This document shows positions 15,886 to 24,644 of a stretch of DNA of 64,000 bases, in pieces. Each line of letters starts with the position of its first letter. Within the stretch, counting starts at the first letter, position 1. A program made the translations under genes and the position numbers. The notes beneath the pieces were generated by a model, which did not search any database, was not told the DNA's origin, and worked only from the letters and a program-made list of their open reading frames with translations. Source of the stretch: JANXMY01 sp965246745 (GTDB lineage: Bacteria; Armatimonadota; Armatimonadia; Armatimonadales; Capsulimonadaceae); NCBI GenBank assembly GCA_965246745.1, contig OZ251980.1, forward strand, positions 620,001 to 684,000. The letters are read 5' to 3'.

Positions 15886-17706
15886 CTACGGGTTCCGTAA
15901 ATGCACCGGAACACGCGGCAGCGGCGCGGGCGGCAGCGGAACCTGCTGATTCAGATGCGCCGCCGGGTCCAGTGTGATTGTCCACGTTTTCGGCCCGGCC
16001 CCGATCCCCGCCGGCGGCTGGAATGTCACCAGGTGTGTTCCCGCCGGCAGCTCCGCCCACCCTCCGCCGGCCAGCGCCGAGGACGGCGTGCCGTCCACTT
16101 TGACCCACAGCGGCGACGCCTGCACCAGCGCGGGGTGAGCCAGCGCGGGGTTCTGCGCGGAGCGGCGGCGAGGCAGCGCCAGCCAGCCGGAAACGGTGTA
16201 CCAGCCGACCCGTTTGGTCGGGGAAGACAAAGCCGACAGAGTGGAAGCCGAAAGAGTGGAAGCCGGCATCAGCGCGATCATCGGCTTCGCTTCAGCGACA
16301 AACGGCTTGGTCCTCACACCAAAGGCGCTGAGGCGCGGCGGCGTGAGGGGCAGACGCGGCGGCGCGGGCCGCAAAGCAAGCCGGACCGCCGGGCGAGTCG
16401 TTTTCCGCAGGGGACGCAGGGCAGGCGCAGGCCGCGCCGCCAAAGCCGCCGGCTCGGCGGCAGCAACGCGCGGCTTCGGCGCAGCTTGTTTCGGCGGCGT
16501 CTGTTTCAGCGCAGCTTGTTTCGGCGGCAGGACGGCGCGGGCCGACTTTTGTGCCGGCGGCAGCGGGGGCGGCAGTGCGGCACGGAGCGCCGGCTTCGGT
16601 GCCGGCAAAGCGCCGTGCGGCCCGCTCGGCGCGGCAGTCTGACTGAGCGCCGCGCTTGAACCCGGTGCCGGGTGCTTGTTCAGCATCCAAACGCTGACTC
16701 CGGCAATCAGCAGAACCGCGCTGACAAGACCGGCGACCGCGCCGCCGAGGCGGGCGGGAGCCTGCGCGGCCCGCTCCGGCCGGCTCGACTCAGCCGCCGC
16801 CGCCCGAAGCGCATCCGCCAGCAGGCCGGCGGTCTCGTACCGAGCAGCGGGAGATTTCGCGAGGCCGCGCAAAACGGCGGCTTCCACCGCAGGGGACAAG
16901 TCGGGCCGGTGCAGGCGCAGCGGCGGCGGCTCGGCGAACACCTGCCGGTGCATCACCGAAAGCTGCGCCTGCGACGAGCCGTCGGCAGCCCGAAACGGCG
17001 GCGTGCCGCACAGCGCGAAGTACGCCACGGCGGCCAGGGAATACACATCGCTGCGGGCATCCACCGCCCCTTTGCCGTGTACCTGCTCCGGGCTGGCATA
17101 CTCTACCGTTCCCAGCAGGTCGCCCATCACCGTCAGCGGCAGGTCGTCGCTGATCCGGGCCACCCCGAAGTCAATCAGCTTCACCCGCCCGCGCGGCGGC
17201 ACCAGAATGTTGGCCGGCTTCACATCCCGGTGCACAATTCCAAGCGCGTGAATCCGGTCCAGCGCCCCCGCCGCCTCGTCCACAATCTGCGCGGCGCGGG
17301 CCGGCGGCAGGACGCCGTCCGCCGCCACCAGCGCGGCGAGGTTCCGGCCCGGCACAAACTCCATCACCAGCGCCGCCGGGTCCCGGCGCGACGGGTCGCC
17401 GGGGTGAAACAAATACAGCGACACAATGCTCGGATGACGCAAGCGGCGCATCACCGCCGCTTCGCGCTCAAACCGGCTTCGCGCCACAGCGTCGTCGGTC
17501 GCCCGCTGCACTTTAACGACCACATCCCGGCGGTTTGCCCGGTCCCGGCCCCGGTACAGCGCCGAAAGCGCCCCCCGGCTGAGAGCCGGGCGGCGCAGAA
17601 GGATGTCCGGCAGAGCAGGCAGCAGCTCGCCTTCGGGGTCGTCAGAAGAATGAGTTGGATCGAATGAATCGCGAATGAGCCGCCTGCCTTCACCAAAAAC
17701 GCCCAC
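15886..17706 (-). CDS. Membrane Ser/Thr protein kinase (Hanks type, PknB-like)
   Basis: 606 residues. Kinase domain about 38-300: VVVKVQ (Lys65), VHRDVKPANIL (catalytic Asp161), LIDFGVAR (Asp179), GTVEYASPEQ and DVYSLAAVAYFALCG. One membrane helix at about 325-345 (AVAGLVSAVLLIAGVSVWML), then a Pro/Ala/Lys-rich region and a C-terminal PEGA-like module (VKVDGTPSSALAGG ... LPAGTHLVTFQPP). It probably senses an envelope signal and phosphorylates cytoplasmic targets. The GTG at 17706 follows the WecG-type gene by 10 nt, so it may be the end of the exosortase unit. The start is uncertain because no strong ribosome site is visible. Confidence 0.9.
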   Translation of the reverse strand: MGVFGEGRRLIRDSFDPTHSSDDPEGELLPALPDILLRRPALSRGALSALYRGRDRANRRDVVVKVQRATDDAVARSRFEREAAVMRRLRHPSIVSLYLFHPGDPSRRDPAALVMEFVPGRNLAALVAADGVLPPARAAQIVDEAAGALDRIHALGIVHRDVKPANILVPPRGRVKLIDFGVARISDDLPLTVMGDLLGTVEYASPEQVHGKGAVDARSDVYSLAAVAYFALCGTPPFRAADGSSQAQLSVMHRQVFAEPPPLRLHRPDLSPAVEAAVLRGLAKSPAARYETAGLLADALRAAAAESSRPERAAQAPARLGGAVAGLVSAVLLIAGVSVWMLNKHPAPGSSAALSQTAAPSGPHGALPAPKPALRAALPPPLPPAQKSARAVLPPKQAALKQTPPKQAAPKPRVAAAEPAALAARPAPALRPLRKTTRPAVRLALRPAPPRLPLTPPRLSAFGVRTKPFVAEAKPMIALMPASTLSASTLSALSSPTKRVGWYTVSGWLALPRRRSAQNPALAHPALVQASPLWVKVDGTPSSALAGGGWAELPAGTHLVTFQPPAGIGAGPKTWTITLDPAAHLNQQVPLPPAPLPRVPVHLRNP

Positions 17707-17716
17707 GCAGAAAGCG

Positions 17717-18523
17717 CTAAGAAGACTCGGTTCCCGTTAAAGCCGGCACGGCGGACGCGGCGGCGCGGCGCTCGGCCAGGGTGCGCCACACCAGCACCAG
17801 CAGAAACGGCAGGTCGCGCACAAAGTACCGCTGCCACAAGCGGGTCGGCTCCTGCATGAACCGATACGCCCATTCCAGCCCGGCTTCCTGCATCCAGACC
17901 GGCGCACGCTTGACCAGGCCCGACGCCATCTCAAAGGAGCCGCCGACCCCAATCGAAACGGGAACACTCAGCAGGTCTTTATTCGCCGCAATCCATTTTT
18001 CCTGCTTGGGAGCGCCGAAGCCCACCAAAAGAATGTCCGCCTCGGACACCTGCACCGCCGCGCGGATGCGGGCCTGCTCGGCCTCGGTGGCAAACAGCGC
18101 TCGCGGCGGGCAGTACGTCCCGCATATCACCGCCGATGGGTAACGCGCCAAAACGGCGGCTTTGGCCGCGTCCGCCGCGCCGTCCGCCCCGCCGAGGAAA
18201 AACAGCCGCAGGCCGGTGGCCGCCGACGCCCGCGCCAGCTCCCAAAACAGGTCGCTGCCCGTAACCCGCTCCCGCAGCGGCTCGCCGCCGCCCAGGTGCG
18301 AGAGCAGCACCACCGGCTTGCCGTCGGCCAGGGTCAGGTCCGAGCTGTTGTAAATGGCACGAAACTCCGCGTCGTGCTCCAGCGTGACCAGGTGGTCCAG
18401 ATTGCCGGTGCAGACGTAGCGCGGCTTTTCGGTTTTCTGGGCCATCTGCACAATGCAGGTGACCGCTTCTTCCATTGTGACGTTATGAAAATTGATGTTG
18501 GCGACTGAAATTTTTGAATACAC
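17717..18523 (-). CDS. WecG/TagA/CpsF-family glycosyltransferase
   Basis: 268 residues, near the family's usual 245-260. It transfers a sugar (N-acetylmannosamine(uronate)-type) to a lipid-linked acceptor. Motifs: YVCTGNLDHLV, LTLADGKPVVLLSHLGG, GSDLFWELARASAATGLRLF, FLGGADGAADAA, LLVGFGAPKQEKWIAAN and SIGVGGSFEMASG. The frame is open upstream, but the family begins at about VANINFHNVTMEEAV, so GTG 18523 (AAAGGT 7 nt upstream) is chosen; it overlaps the 3' end of the EpsI gene by 41 nt. It sits within the exosortase cluster, consistent with exopolysaccharide assembly. Confidence 0.92.
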   Translation of the reverse strand: MYSKISVANINFHNVTMEEAVTCIVQMAQKTEKPRYVCTGNLDHLVTLEHDAEFRAIYNSSDLTLADGKPVVLLSHLGGGEPLRERVTGSDLFWELARASAATGLRLFFLGGADGAADAAKAAVLARYPSAVICGTYCPPRALFATEAEQARIRAAVQVSEADILLVGFGAPKQEKWIAANKDLLSVPVSIGVGGSFEMASGLVKRAPVWMQEAGLEWAYRFMQEPTRLWQRYFVRDLPFLLVLVWRTLAERRAAASAVPALTGTESS

Positions 18524-19232
18524 TGGTTTGACCTTTGCTGTCCCGAGCGGGCGGCGGCAACAGCCGAGGCTGAAGCCGGGTCCACATGTCCGTGGCGAAG
18601 TGCAGCAGCGCTGCATGACCCCGCGCGTCTTCTCGCGGATCGGAATGAAGAGGGCGCGTAAAGCGCAGAAAATAAACCGGCGTGCCCCGCTGCCCGAGCA
18701 GGGCGCTCCACAGCATGGCGGAGCGGATTTGCGTGGCCGCGTTGACGACCCGGCCGTTGACCAAGTATAAATAAATAATATCGAACCCGTCGGCGCTCTG
18801 AGCGTCCGTGCTGCCCGCCGCGCCGCTCGGCACGGCCCGGCAGGCGCGGGCCTCAATGCCTGTCCCCGGCAGCAGCTCCAAATGATCGTCCTGCACCGCC
18901 ATCCCCGCGCCGATGAGGCACGAGCGCGGGTCGTGCAGGGCGCTGCGGTCCGTCCCGCCGATCAAAACAAAATTGAAAGCATCGCCCGACGCGCTTCCCG
19001 CCGCCGGGGCGTAAGTGCGCGAAGTCATGCTGGCCGACGACAGCGCCGCCTGCACCTCCGCCGGCACCGCGTCGTCCACCCCCGCCGCATACCCGCCGAC
19101 CGCCGACGGAATATCCGCGCCGGTCAAGCCGGCAAAGCGCGGCGGCGGGGCCGGATGCCACACCCGGCTCACAAACAGCGCCGCGCCGATCAGCAGCGCT
19201 AAAAAATAGCCCATCCGGCAAATGTGCGGCAT
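18483..19232 (-). CDS. EpsI domain protein (exosortase-associated)
   Basis: 249 residues: one N-terminal membrane helix (MGYFLALLIGAALFVSRVW) and an outside domain with FVLIGGTDRSALHDPRSCLI, the conserved 'H-D-P-x-x-C' motif of EpsI proteins, plus YLYLVNGRVVN. In other bacteria EpsI follows or is fused to exosortase. ATG 19232 (AAAGGATTAGG upstream) overlaps the exosortase 3' end by 34 nt; ATG 19214 is an alternative. Confidence 0.88.
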   Translation of the reverse strand: MPHICRMGYFLALLIGAALFVSRVWHPAPPPRFAGLTGADIPSAVGGYAAGVDDAVPAEVQAALSSASMTSRTYAPAAGSASGDAFNFVLIGGTDRSALHDPRSCLIGAGMAVQDDHLELLPGTGIEARACRAVPSGAAGSTDAQSADGFDIIYLYLVNGRVVNAATQIRSAMLWSALLGQRGTPVYFLRFTRPLHSDPREDARGHAALLHFATDMWTRLQPRLLPPPARDSKGQTSVFKNFSRQHQFS

Positions 19233-20104
19233 CCTAATCCTTTCGCCAAGCTGAACAGCGCCCCGAACCCGAGCACCAGCGTGATCATGCCGCTCCAATC
19301 ATGGAACACATGCGCGGCGGACGATCCGATGCACTCCCCGACCACGCCGATCAGCGCAATGCGGACACTGTTGACCAGCAGGCTCAGCGGCAAGCTGAAC
19401 GCAAACAAGAGCAGACGCTTCGGCACCGAGCCGTCCACCAAAAACGCAAACGCCCCGCTGAAAGTCAGCAGCGCCAGCAGCAGCTTGAAGCCGGAACACG
19501 GAACGTCCACAAACAAAGAATAATCCTCCATTTGTATGACATTGCCCGTCAGCGTCGTGCCGAACCCGAAATGCAGCAGCTTTTCCGCGAGGATCGTGGA
19601 CAGCATCTGCACCCGCTGCGTCGCATCGTTTAAAACCGGCCCCGGCAGCGGGGCCATCAGCCACAAAAAGCCCAGCGGCACCCAGGCCGCCCGCACAAAC
19701 GCTGTCCCGAGCACCAGCCACGCCCCGCCGGTTATCGCCAGCAGCAGTCCCGTGGACTCCAGCGCCTCCGCCTGCACTTGCAGCGCAAACACCAGCAGCG
19801 CCAGCCCTGCCGCCGCCACAAGAGCGGCCCCGAGCGCAGGCTTTTTGACCACGGCGGCCAGCGCCGCCCGCTTGTGCCACAGCATCAACCCGGCGATCAG
19901 CGGGATCAGCGGCGCATGGCCATAGTACGATTCCGGCTTGGTATACTCATACGTCCAAAACCGCAGCACCGGCCAGGCCAGCACCGCCAGCAGGGTCGCC
20001 GCGAGGCCGAACGGCAGCGCCAGCGGCAGCGCCGCGCCCCACCCGGCAGCGGCGGTGCGCTCCGGGGCCGTTGGTCCAAGTTGTGCCGGCGTGGTCGTTG
20101 TCAT
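19199..20104 (-). CDS. Exosortase (EpsH/Xrt family)
   Basis: 301 residues, about eight membrane helices. It cleaves PEP-CTERM signals and passes proteins on to the surface or matrix. The catalytic triad is visible: Cys203 in LFVDVPCSGFKLLLAL, Arg248 in SLLVNSVRIALIG and His268 in AAHVFHDWSGMI. It is followed by EpsI and WecG-type genes; a PEP-CTERM substrate gene is just upstream, separated by a terminator and a REP-like pair. The subtype cannot be set from sequence alone. Confidence 0.95.
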   Translation of the reverse strand: MTTTTPAQLGPTAPERTAAAGWGAALPLALPFGLAATLLAVLAWPVLRFWTYEYTKPESYYGHAPLIPLIAGLMLWHKRAALAAVVKKPALGAALVAAAGLALLVFALQVQAEALESTGLLLAITGGAWLVLGTAFVRAAWVPLGFLWLMAPLPGPVLNDATQRVQMLSTILAEKLLHFGFGTTLTGNVIQMEDYSLFVDVPCSGFKLLLALLTFSGAFAFLVDGSVPKRLLLFAFSLPLSLLVNSVRIALIGVVGECIGSSAAHVFHDWSGMITLVLGFGALFSLAKGLGCRTFAGWAIF

Positions 20105-20131
20105 TCGGTACTTACGAACTGATAGAAAGCC

Positions 20132-20287
20132 GCCACGGAATAAATTCCGAGGCTGGAATAAACCAGTGTCGAAGCGACACGGGAATCCGGAGCAATTTGT
20201 TGTTGCGTCGTTCTTGTTCTTGCGTCGTTCTTGTTGTTGCGTCGCCGCGACGCTGGTTTGTTGCAGCCTCGGAATTTATTCCGTGGC
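20132..20287. repeat. REP-like inverted pair, copy B (upstream of exosortase)
   Basis: Left unit GCCACGG-AAT-AA-ATT-CCGAGGCT, linker ATAAACCAG, hairpin GTGTCG-AAG-CGACAC; the right unit is the reverse, with hairpin GCGTCG..CGACGC. Between them lies TTGTTGTTGCGTCGTTCTTG-like repetitive spacer. With the terminator at 20394-20436 this fills most of the 377-nt gap 20105-20481. Confidence 0.85.
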
Positions 20288-20393
20288 AGGCGACTGCGTG
20301 GCTACAAAGATTTTCGGCGCATTGCGCCGGAATAATGGCGGCAAAAATACGGGTTTACAGACAGAATTCGTGCAAACCGGCTTAAACTTAGCT

Positions 20394-20436
20394 GAAAAAG
20401 AAAGCGGCGGGCTGCTGAAACAACGCCGCCGCTTGA
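20394..20436 (-). terminator. Rho-independent terminator behind the PEP-CTERM gene
   Basis: On the minus strand AAGCGGCGG...CCGCCGCTT followed by TCTTTTT. Confidence 0.8.
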
Positions 20437-20481
20437 GTAGTTACGCTCTTAAGTAATTACAATCTTTGAGTGATTACAATC

Positions 20482-21186
20482 TTAAGCGGTGACGCTGGCG
20501 GAGCGGCGGGACTTGCGGACCGCCAGGGTCAGCAGGCCGAGGCCGCCGAGCATGAACGGAACCACGGTCGCCGGCTCGGGCACGGCGGCGGGCAGCTTGC
20601 GGGCGCTGTAAGTGCCGGAGTCGCTGGCCGTGAAGTCGTTCAGCTTGCCGCCGGTCAGGGTGTAGCCGACGCCGTTGTTGATCGTATTGAACGTCAGCGA
20701 AACGCTGCCGTTGAGCAGGCTGAAGCCGGCGGGCAGCGCGGTGCTGGCGGCGTCAAAGGTGACGCCGTTGGCGTTGAGGCCGCCGCTGACGGCACCGACG
20801 GTGCCGAAGAACGAGCTGGTGCTGAAGGTGCCCGAAAGCAGGTCAGTCGCGCCGTTGAAGACGCTGAACGAGCCGCCGGTAAAGCTCTCCAGGAAGTTGC
20901 CGCCGCCCATGTCGGTGGTGCTGCCGCCGGTCGCCTTGAACGAAACGGTGGTGTTCGGGGTCGCCGCGCCGACTTTCGGCGCGAAGAAGCCGTCCGCGTA
21001 GGAGACCTGAAGCGTGTCGCCGCCGGGGGCGCTGGTGAAGACGGTGTTGCCGGTGGTCTGGGTGGTGACGGAGCCGACGGCCGTGAGGCCCGCCTGCGCC
21101 ATCGCGCCGCCCGCCAGAAGGGTGGTGAGGCCGGTCGCGAGAGCCGCGCCGGTGAATGCTTTGGTGATGTTCATGGTTGGTTTCAT
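20482..21186 (-). CDS. PEP-CTERM sorting-domain protein
   Basis: 234 residues. A signal peptide (MNITKAFTGAALATGLTTLL, cut near AMAQA), a Gly/Thr/Ser-rich beta domain without cysteines and a C-terminal PEP-CTERM signal: VPEPATVVPFMLGGLGLLTL followed by AVRKSRRS. It is exported, then processed by the exosortase encoded downstream. Likely a surface or matrix protein. ATG 21186 and ATG 21174 are both possible starts; neither has a strong ribosome site. Confidence 0.9.
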   Translation of the reverse strand: MKPTMNITKAFTGAALATGLTTLLAGGAMAQAGLTAVGSVTTQTTGNTVFTSAPGGDTLQVSYADGFFAPKVGAATPNTTVSFKATGGSTTDMGGGNFLESFTGGSFSVFNGATDLLSGTFSTSSFFGTVGAVSGGLNANGVTFDAASTALPAGFSLLNGSVSLTFNTINNGVGYTLTGGKLNDFTASDSGTYSARKLPAAVPEPATVVPFMLGGLGLLTLAVRKSRRSASVTA

Positions 21187-21341
21187 TTCTTTGTTGAATA
21201 CAAGATCGAGATGCGTGAAAAGTGTTGAATGCACTGCTTTGTCTGTGATTTTAGGTGTTCACCCCCTCAATGGTATGAGTAGTCCATTCCCAAACGGAAA
21301 TCTGAAATTTGCCTGGTCCGAACACGCACTGTTCGAAGCGC

Positions 21342-22274
21342 TCAATGCGTATTTGCGGTTTTCTTGGCCGCCGGCGGCGGGGCCTGGTCAAACGCTGAAA
21401 AATATGCGGCGTATTTGTCGGAGTCGAACGTCGGCTTGACGCTGCGGTACAATCGCGACATTTCCTCGGCCTGCGACGGCGCGAGTTCCAAGCGGGCGGC
21501 CCGCTCCACTTGTCCATGCACCTGCTCCAGCGGCGGGATCACCTTCGGGCTGCGGGTCAAAACGCGAAACGTCAAATAGTACTTGCCGGCCGCAAACGTC
21601 TTCACATCGCCGAGGCGGGCGCTCAGCGCCCACTGCGACGCCTGCTGCTTCACCGCCGGCGGCAGCGTTCCCATGTCCGGGTTGTAGCCGCCGATCCCCA
21701 CCACATGCAGCCGGGTTTGACGCCCGATCACATCCGGCGGCAGGTTTTCGCGCAGCAGCTCGGCGGCGGTCGCGGCGTCCACCGAATTGTCGGTCACCAC
21801 CGTGGTCGTGGAAGTCTGCTGCGGCAGGGCGAACTCCGCTTGATGCCGGTTGTAAAAATCCGTCACCTGCGCCGGGGTCAGCGCCACATCCTTCATTCGC
21901 AGGTTTTCCAGCGCCAGCGCCGACGCCAAATCTTTGCGGAACTCGGTCATCTTGACCGGGTCCCGGTTGTACGGCGTCAAAAGCTGCGGGGCCTGCCGCC
22001 CGATCAAAGCAATCCGCCCCGACACATCCGCATCGGTCGGCATCACGCCCGCCTTCGACGCCGCCTGGGTCACCAGGCCCGCAAACACCAGCTTCGTCAA
22101 AACCGCCTGGCCGCTTTCATACTCCAAGCGGTTCTGAAACTCTTTTTTCGTGATCACCGTGCTTCCGACCGTGGCGACCGGACGGCTCGACGAATACCGA
22201 AAAAACAGCAGGACATTGACTATCAGTGAAACAACCGCCACTGCGGCGAGGATGCGAACCGTCAAAGACTTCAT
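21342..22274 (-). CDS. Membrane-anchored SurA/EpsD-like peptidyl-prolyl isomerase homologue
   Basis: 310 residues: one N-terminal membrane anchor (ILAAVAVVSLIVNVLLFFRY), then a SurA_N-like helical domain (VATVGSTVITKKEFQNRLEY) and a parvulin-like C-terminal part (LPPAVKQQASQWALSARLGD). EpsD-type foldases accompany exosortase/EPS loci, which fits the neighbours. Several catalytic parvulin residues are not obvious, so it may be chaperone only. ATG 22274 has AGGAAAG 9 nt upstream, and a sigma-54-type promoter lies at the right distance (22302-22317). Confidence 0.75.
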   Translation of the reverse strand: MKSLTVRILAAVAVVSLIVNVLLFFRYSSSRPVATVGSTVITKKEFQNRLEYESGQAVLTKLVFAGLVTQAASKAGVMPTDADVSGRIALIGRQAPQLLTPYNRDPVKMTEFRKDLASALALENLRMKDVALTPAQVTDFYNRHQAEFALPQQTSTTTVVTDNSVDAATAAELLRENLPPDVIGRQTRLHVVGIGGYNPDMGTLPPAVKQQASQWALSARLGDVKTFAAGKYYLTFRVLTRSPKVIPPLEQVHGQVERAARLELAPSQAEEMSRLYRSVKPTFDSDKYAAYFSAFDQAPPPAAKKTANTH

Positions 22275-22301
22275 TAATCGCGCTTTCCTAAGCAAGCATA
22301 C

Positions 22302-22317
22302 TGCACAATTCGTGCCA
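22302..22317 (-). promoter_or_regulatory. Sigma-54-type -24/-12 promoter for the EpsD-like gene
   Basis: On the minus strand TGGCACGAATTGTGCA: GG and GC are separated by exactly 10 bases and only one position departs from TGGCACG-N4-TTGCA. The predicted start is near 22291, 17 nt before the ATG and just ahead of AGGAAAG. Confidence 0.65.
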
Positions 22318-22410
22318 ACTCCGCGTTCGGCACCTCAAAATGCAATTTTTAACCGTTTGTTAATATTTATTTTTCAGGTTTAGTTTCAGCGCCCTGTTGG
22401 TATAGACTAT

Positions 22411-22426
22411 TGCACAATTCATGCCA
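22411..22426 (-). promoter_or_regulatory. Second sigma-54-type -24/-12 element
   Basis: TGGCATGAATTGTGCA on the minus strand, the same 16-mer with one change, 109 bp upstream of the first copy. An A/T-rich stretch lies between them. It may be a second promoter or a relic of duplication. Confidence 0.5.
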
Positions 22427-22472
22427 ACTTGCAGGCGGGCGCGGCATTCCGGTGAAAAGAACCGCCGCAAGG

Positions 22473-23537
22473 CTAACCCGCAATCGCCGCCGCAATCCGC
22501 TCCGCCCACCGCGTCAGCGTCGCATGTTCTTCCACCCACCGCCGCGCATTCGCGCCCAGCCGCGCCCGCAGCGCCGCGTCCCCGCGCAGCCGCTCGATGG
22601 CTTCCCGCCACCCCGCCGCATCGCCGGGCGCGACCGACAGGCCGTTCTCGCCGTCGGTGATCACATCCGTCTGACCCGTCGTCCGCGTGGCCACCACCGC
22701 CTTGCCCATCGCCATCGCTTCCAGCATCGTCGTTACCCCGGCTTGAAAATCCGTTTCTTTCAGCGGCACCACCACAAAGCTCGACTGGGCGTACAAGCCG
22801 CGCAGCTCCGCATACGAATACCGGCGGGCTTCGACATTCGGCGGCAAAACACGGTTCTCGGTTTCGTTCTCGTGCTTGGACCACGGCGACGCCGCCGCCA
22901 GCTTGACGGTCAAGTCCGGCGTCTCCCGGACCGCCTCAATCAGCGTCGGATAATCCCGCCATTCCAGCCCCGCCGCGCAGATTTGGTTTTCGACCACCGG
23001 CACGTCGGGCAGAGGCCGGTAAAACTCGGCGTCGGCATGAAACGGGATCAGCGCCAGTGTTTCCGGCGCAATGCCGAGCTTTTCCTCGGCCCACCGCTGC
23101 TGGGCGGTCGCATACAAAAAAATCGTGTCCATGCGCCTTTGAACGCCCAGCCGGGTGAAAAAAAGCTGCTTTTTCCCCGTGGACAGCCGGTGCCCAATGG
23201 TCACATGGCGCGGCGGAGTTTTCGTCCCGCCAAGCAGCAAAGCCAGCGGAATGCCGACATTCTCGCCGTTTGTAAACACGGCATCGTACTCCCGACGCCG
23301 CCCGAACGCCATCCACGCCAGCGCGGAGTCCAGGCCGCCCGCTTTTTTCGCCAGCCGAACCCCCGCCGAAGCCGAAGCCTCGGCGGCAGCGTAGTCCAAA
23401 AAGTCCACCGCCGCGCCGTGGCGGCGGCGCAAAGCGTCCGCCAGCGCGTAATAATCCATCACCGGATGCGTCCCGGCAGTTGTTTCAGCGTCAACACCGA
23501 CTTTCAGGACACTGGGAATCACCAAAAGCGCTTTCAT
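22473..23537 (-). CDS. GT4-type glycosyltransferase
   Basis: 354 residues, GT-B fold. The C-terminal half shows the family's nucleotide-sugar site: SSFVVVPLKETDFQAGVTTM, LEAMAMGKAVVATRTTGQTD and DGENGLSVAPGD. The ATG overlaps the stop of the upstream glycosyltransferase (ATGA), implying a coupled pair. The start MKALLVIPSVLKVGVDAETT is family-like. Donor and acceptor unknown; context suggests surface polysaccharide. Confidence 0.88.
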   Translation of the reverse strand: MKALLVIPSVLKVGVDAETTAGTHPVMDYYALADALRRRHGAAVDFLDYAAAEASASAGVRLAKKAGGLDSALAWMAFGRRREYDAVFTNGENVGIPLALLLGGTKTPPRHVTIGHRLSTGKKQLFFTRLGVQRRMDTIFLYATAQQRWAEEKLGIAPETLALIPFHADAEFYRPLPDVPVVENQICAAGLEWRDYPTLIEAVRETPDLTVKLAAASPWSKHENETENRVLPPNVEARRYSYAELRGLYAQSSFVVVPLKETDFQAGVTTMLEAMAMGKAVVATRTTGQTDVITDGENGLSVAPGDAAGWREAIERLRGDAALRARLGANARRWVEEHATLTRWAERIAAAIAG

Positions 23538-24610
23538 CGCAGCCCCCCCACCGTGTCCGCCAGGCGGCCGTAATTGATGTCCGCGCTGAAGCGCTCCGCC
23601 CCCACCGCCGCCGCCTGCGCCGACAAGCGGGCCAGGCCCGCCGGGTCGGCGGCCAGCGCTTCCAGCGCCGCCGCCAGCGCGTCCGGGTCGTCGGGCGGCA
23701 CAATCCAGCCGGTTTCGCCGTGCGTCACCGCTTCCGGCAGCGCCCCGACCGTGGTGGTCACTACCGGCAGGCCCGAAGCGAGCGCTTCCATCACCGCCAG
23801 CGGCAGGCAGTCCCCGCGCGTCGGAAACACAAACAAGTCGGCGGCGGCATAAAGTCCCATCAGCGCGTCCGAGTTCGGTCCAACATCGTGCCGGACTGTT
23901 ACGCCCGGCAGATTGTTCCCGACGGCCGGCGTTTTCGTCGCAATCGTCAGCGTCGCCAGCCCCGCCGGCAGCCGCCCGAACGCGTCCAAAAGCGTGTCGC
24001 CGCCTTTGCGCGGAAAATCGCCCCCGACAAACAGCAGCCGCAGCGGCCCGGCCGCCCGCGCCTGCCGGTCCCGCCGCCACCGCGCCGTGTCAATTCCCGG
24101 CGGGATCACCGAGATTTTCTCCGCCGAAACCCCGTAATCGGCCACCAGCGACGCTTTGGCCCACTCCGACCAGGTTACCAAATGCCTGGCCGCGCCGAAT
24201 GCCCGCTGGTTCAAGCGCTTTTTGAGCGCTTCCAGCCGGGCATTGGAGCTTGGCGCGTGGCCGTAAAACGCCCCCAGGGCGTCGTATTGCAGCGGCGTGG
24301 CATCGAGCGAGACCACCGACGGCGTGCGCCGCATCAAGCCGACGGAAAACAGCGACGTGACCTGCGTGTGGTACAGGGCGGCATCCAGCCGCCCCGCCGC
24401 CCGGCGCAGACCGAGGTACGCCCCGAGCGACGCCCGCACCGACCAGTTGGAGCGCACCCCCGGCAGGCGGGTCCACGCCCCGGTCATGCCGTCAAACGGC
24501 AGGTCCACATACAGCGGCGCAATGTCCGGCCGGCCCGCCAGCGTGCGCTTCAAGTTCTGCGCGTGGGTCGTGTGCCCGAGCGAGTATTCCAGGGCAAAGC
24601 CGATCTGCAT
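23534..24610 (-). CDS. GT4-type glycosyltransferase
   Basis: 358 residues. The N-terminal acceptor domain begins MQIGFALEYSLGHTTHAQNL; the donor domain has RLLFVGGDFPRKGGDTLLDA, ADLFVFPTRGDCLPLAVMEA and GLPVVTTTVGALPEAVTHGE with the conserved Glu. AAGGAAAC precedes ATG 24610. It is followed by a second glycosyltransferase with a 4-nt overlap. Confidence 0.92.
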   Translation of the reverse strand: MQIGFALEYSLGHTTHAQNLKRTLAGRPDIAPLYVDLPFDGMTGAWTRLPGVRSNWSVRASLGAYLGLRRAAGRLDAALYHTQVTSLFSVGLMRRTPSVVSLDATPLQYDALGAFYGHAPSSNARLEALKKRLNQRAFGAARHLVTWSEWAKASLVADYGVSAEKISVIPPGIDTARWRRDRQARAAGPLRLLFVGGDFPRKGGDTLLDAFGRLPAGLATLTIATKTPAVGNNLPGVTVRHDVGPNSDALMGLYAAADLFVFPTRGDCLPLAVMEALASGLPVVTTTVGALPEAVTHGETGWIVPPDDPDALAAALEALAADPAGLARLSAQAAAVGAERFSADINYGRLADTVGGLR

Positions 24611-24644
24611 GGTGTTTCCTTGTGATGTTTCCTTGTGTTTTCGT

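Noticed and set aside
22473..24080. Single 535-residue protein
   Set aside because: The first 180 codons overlap the upstream glycosyltransferase out of frame; the second glycosyltransferase starts at ATG 23537.
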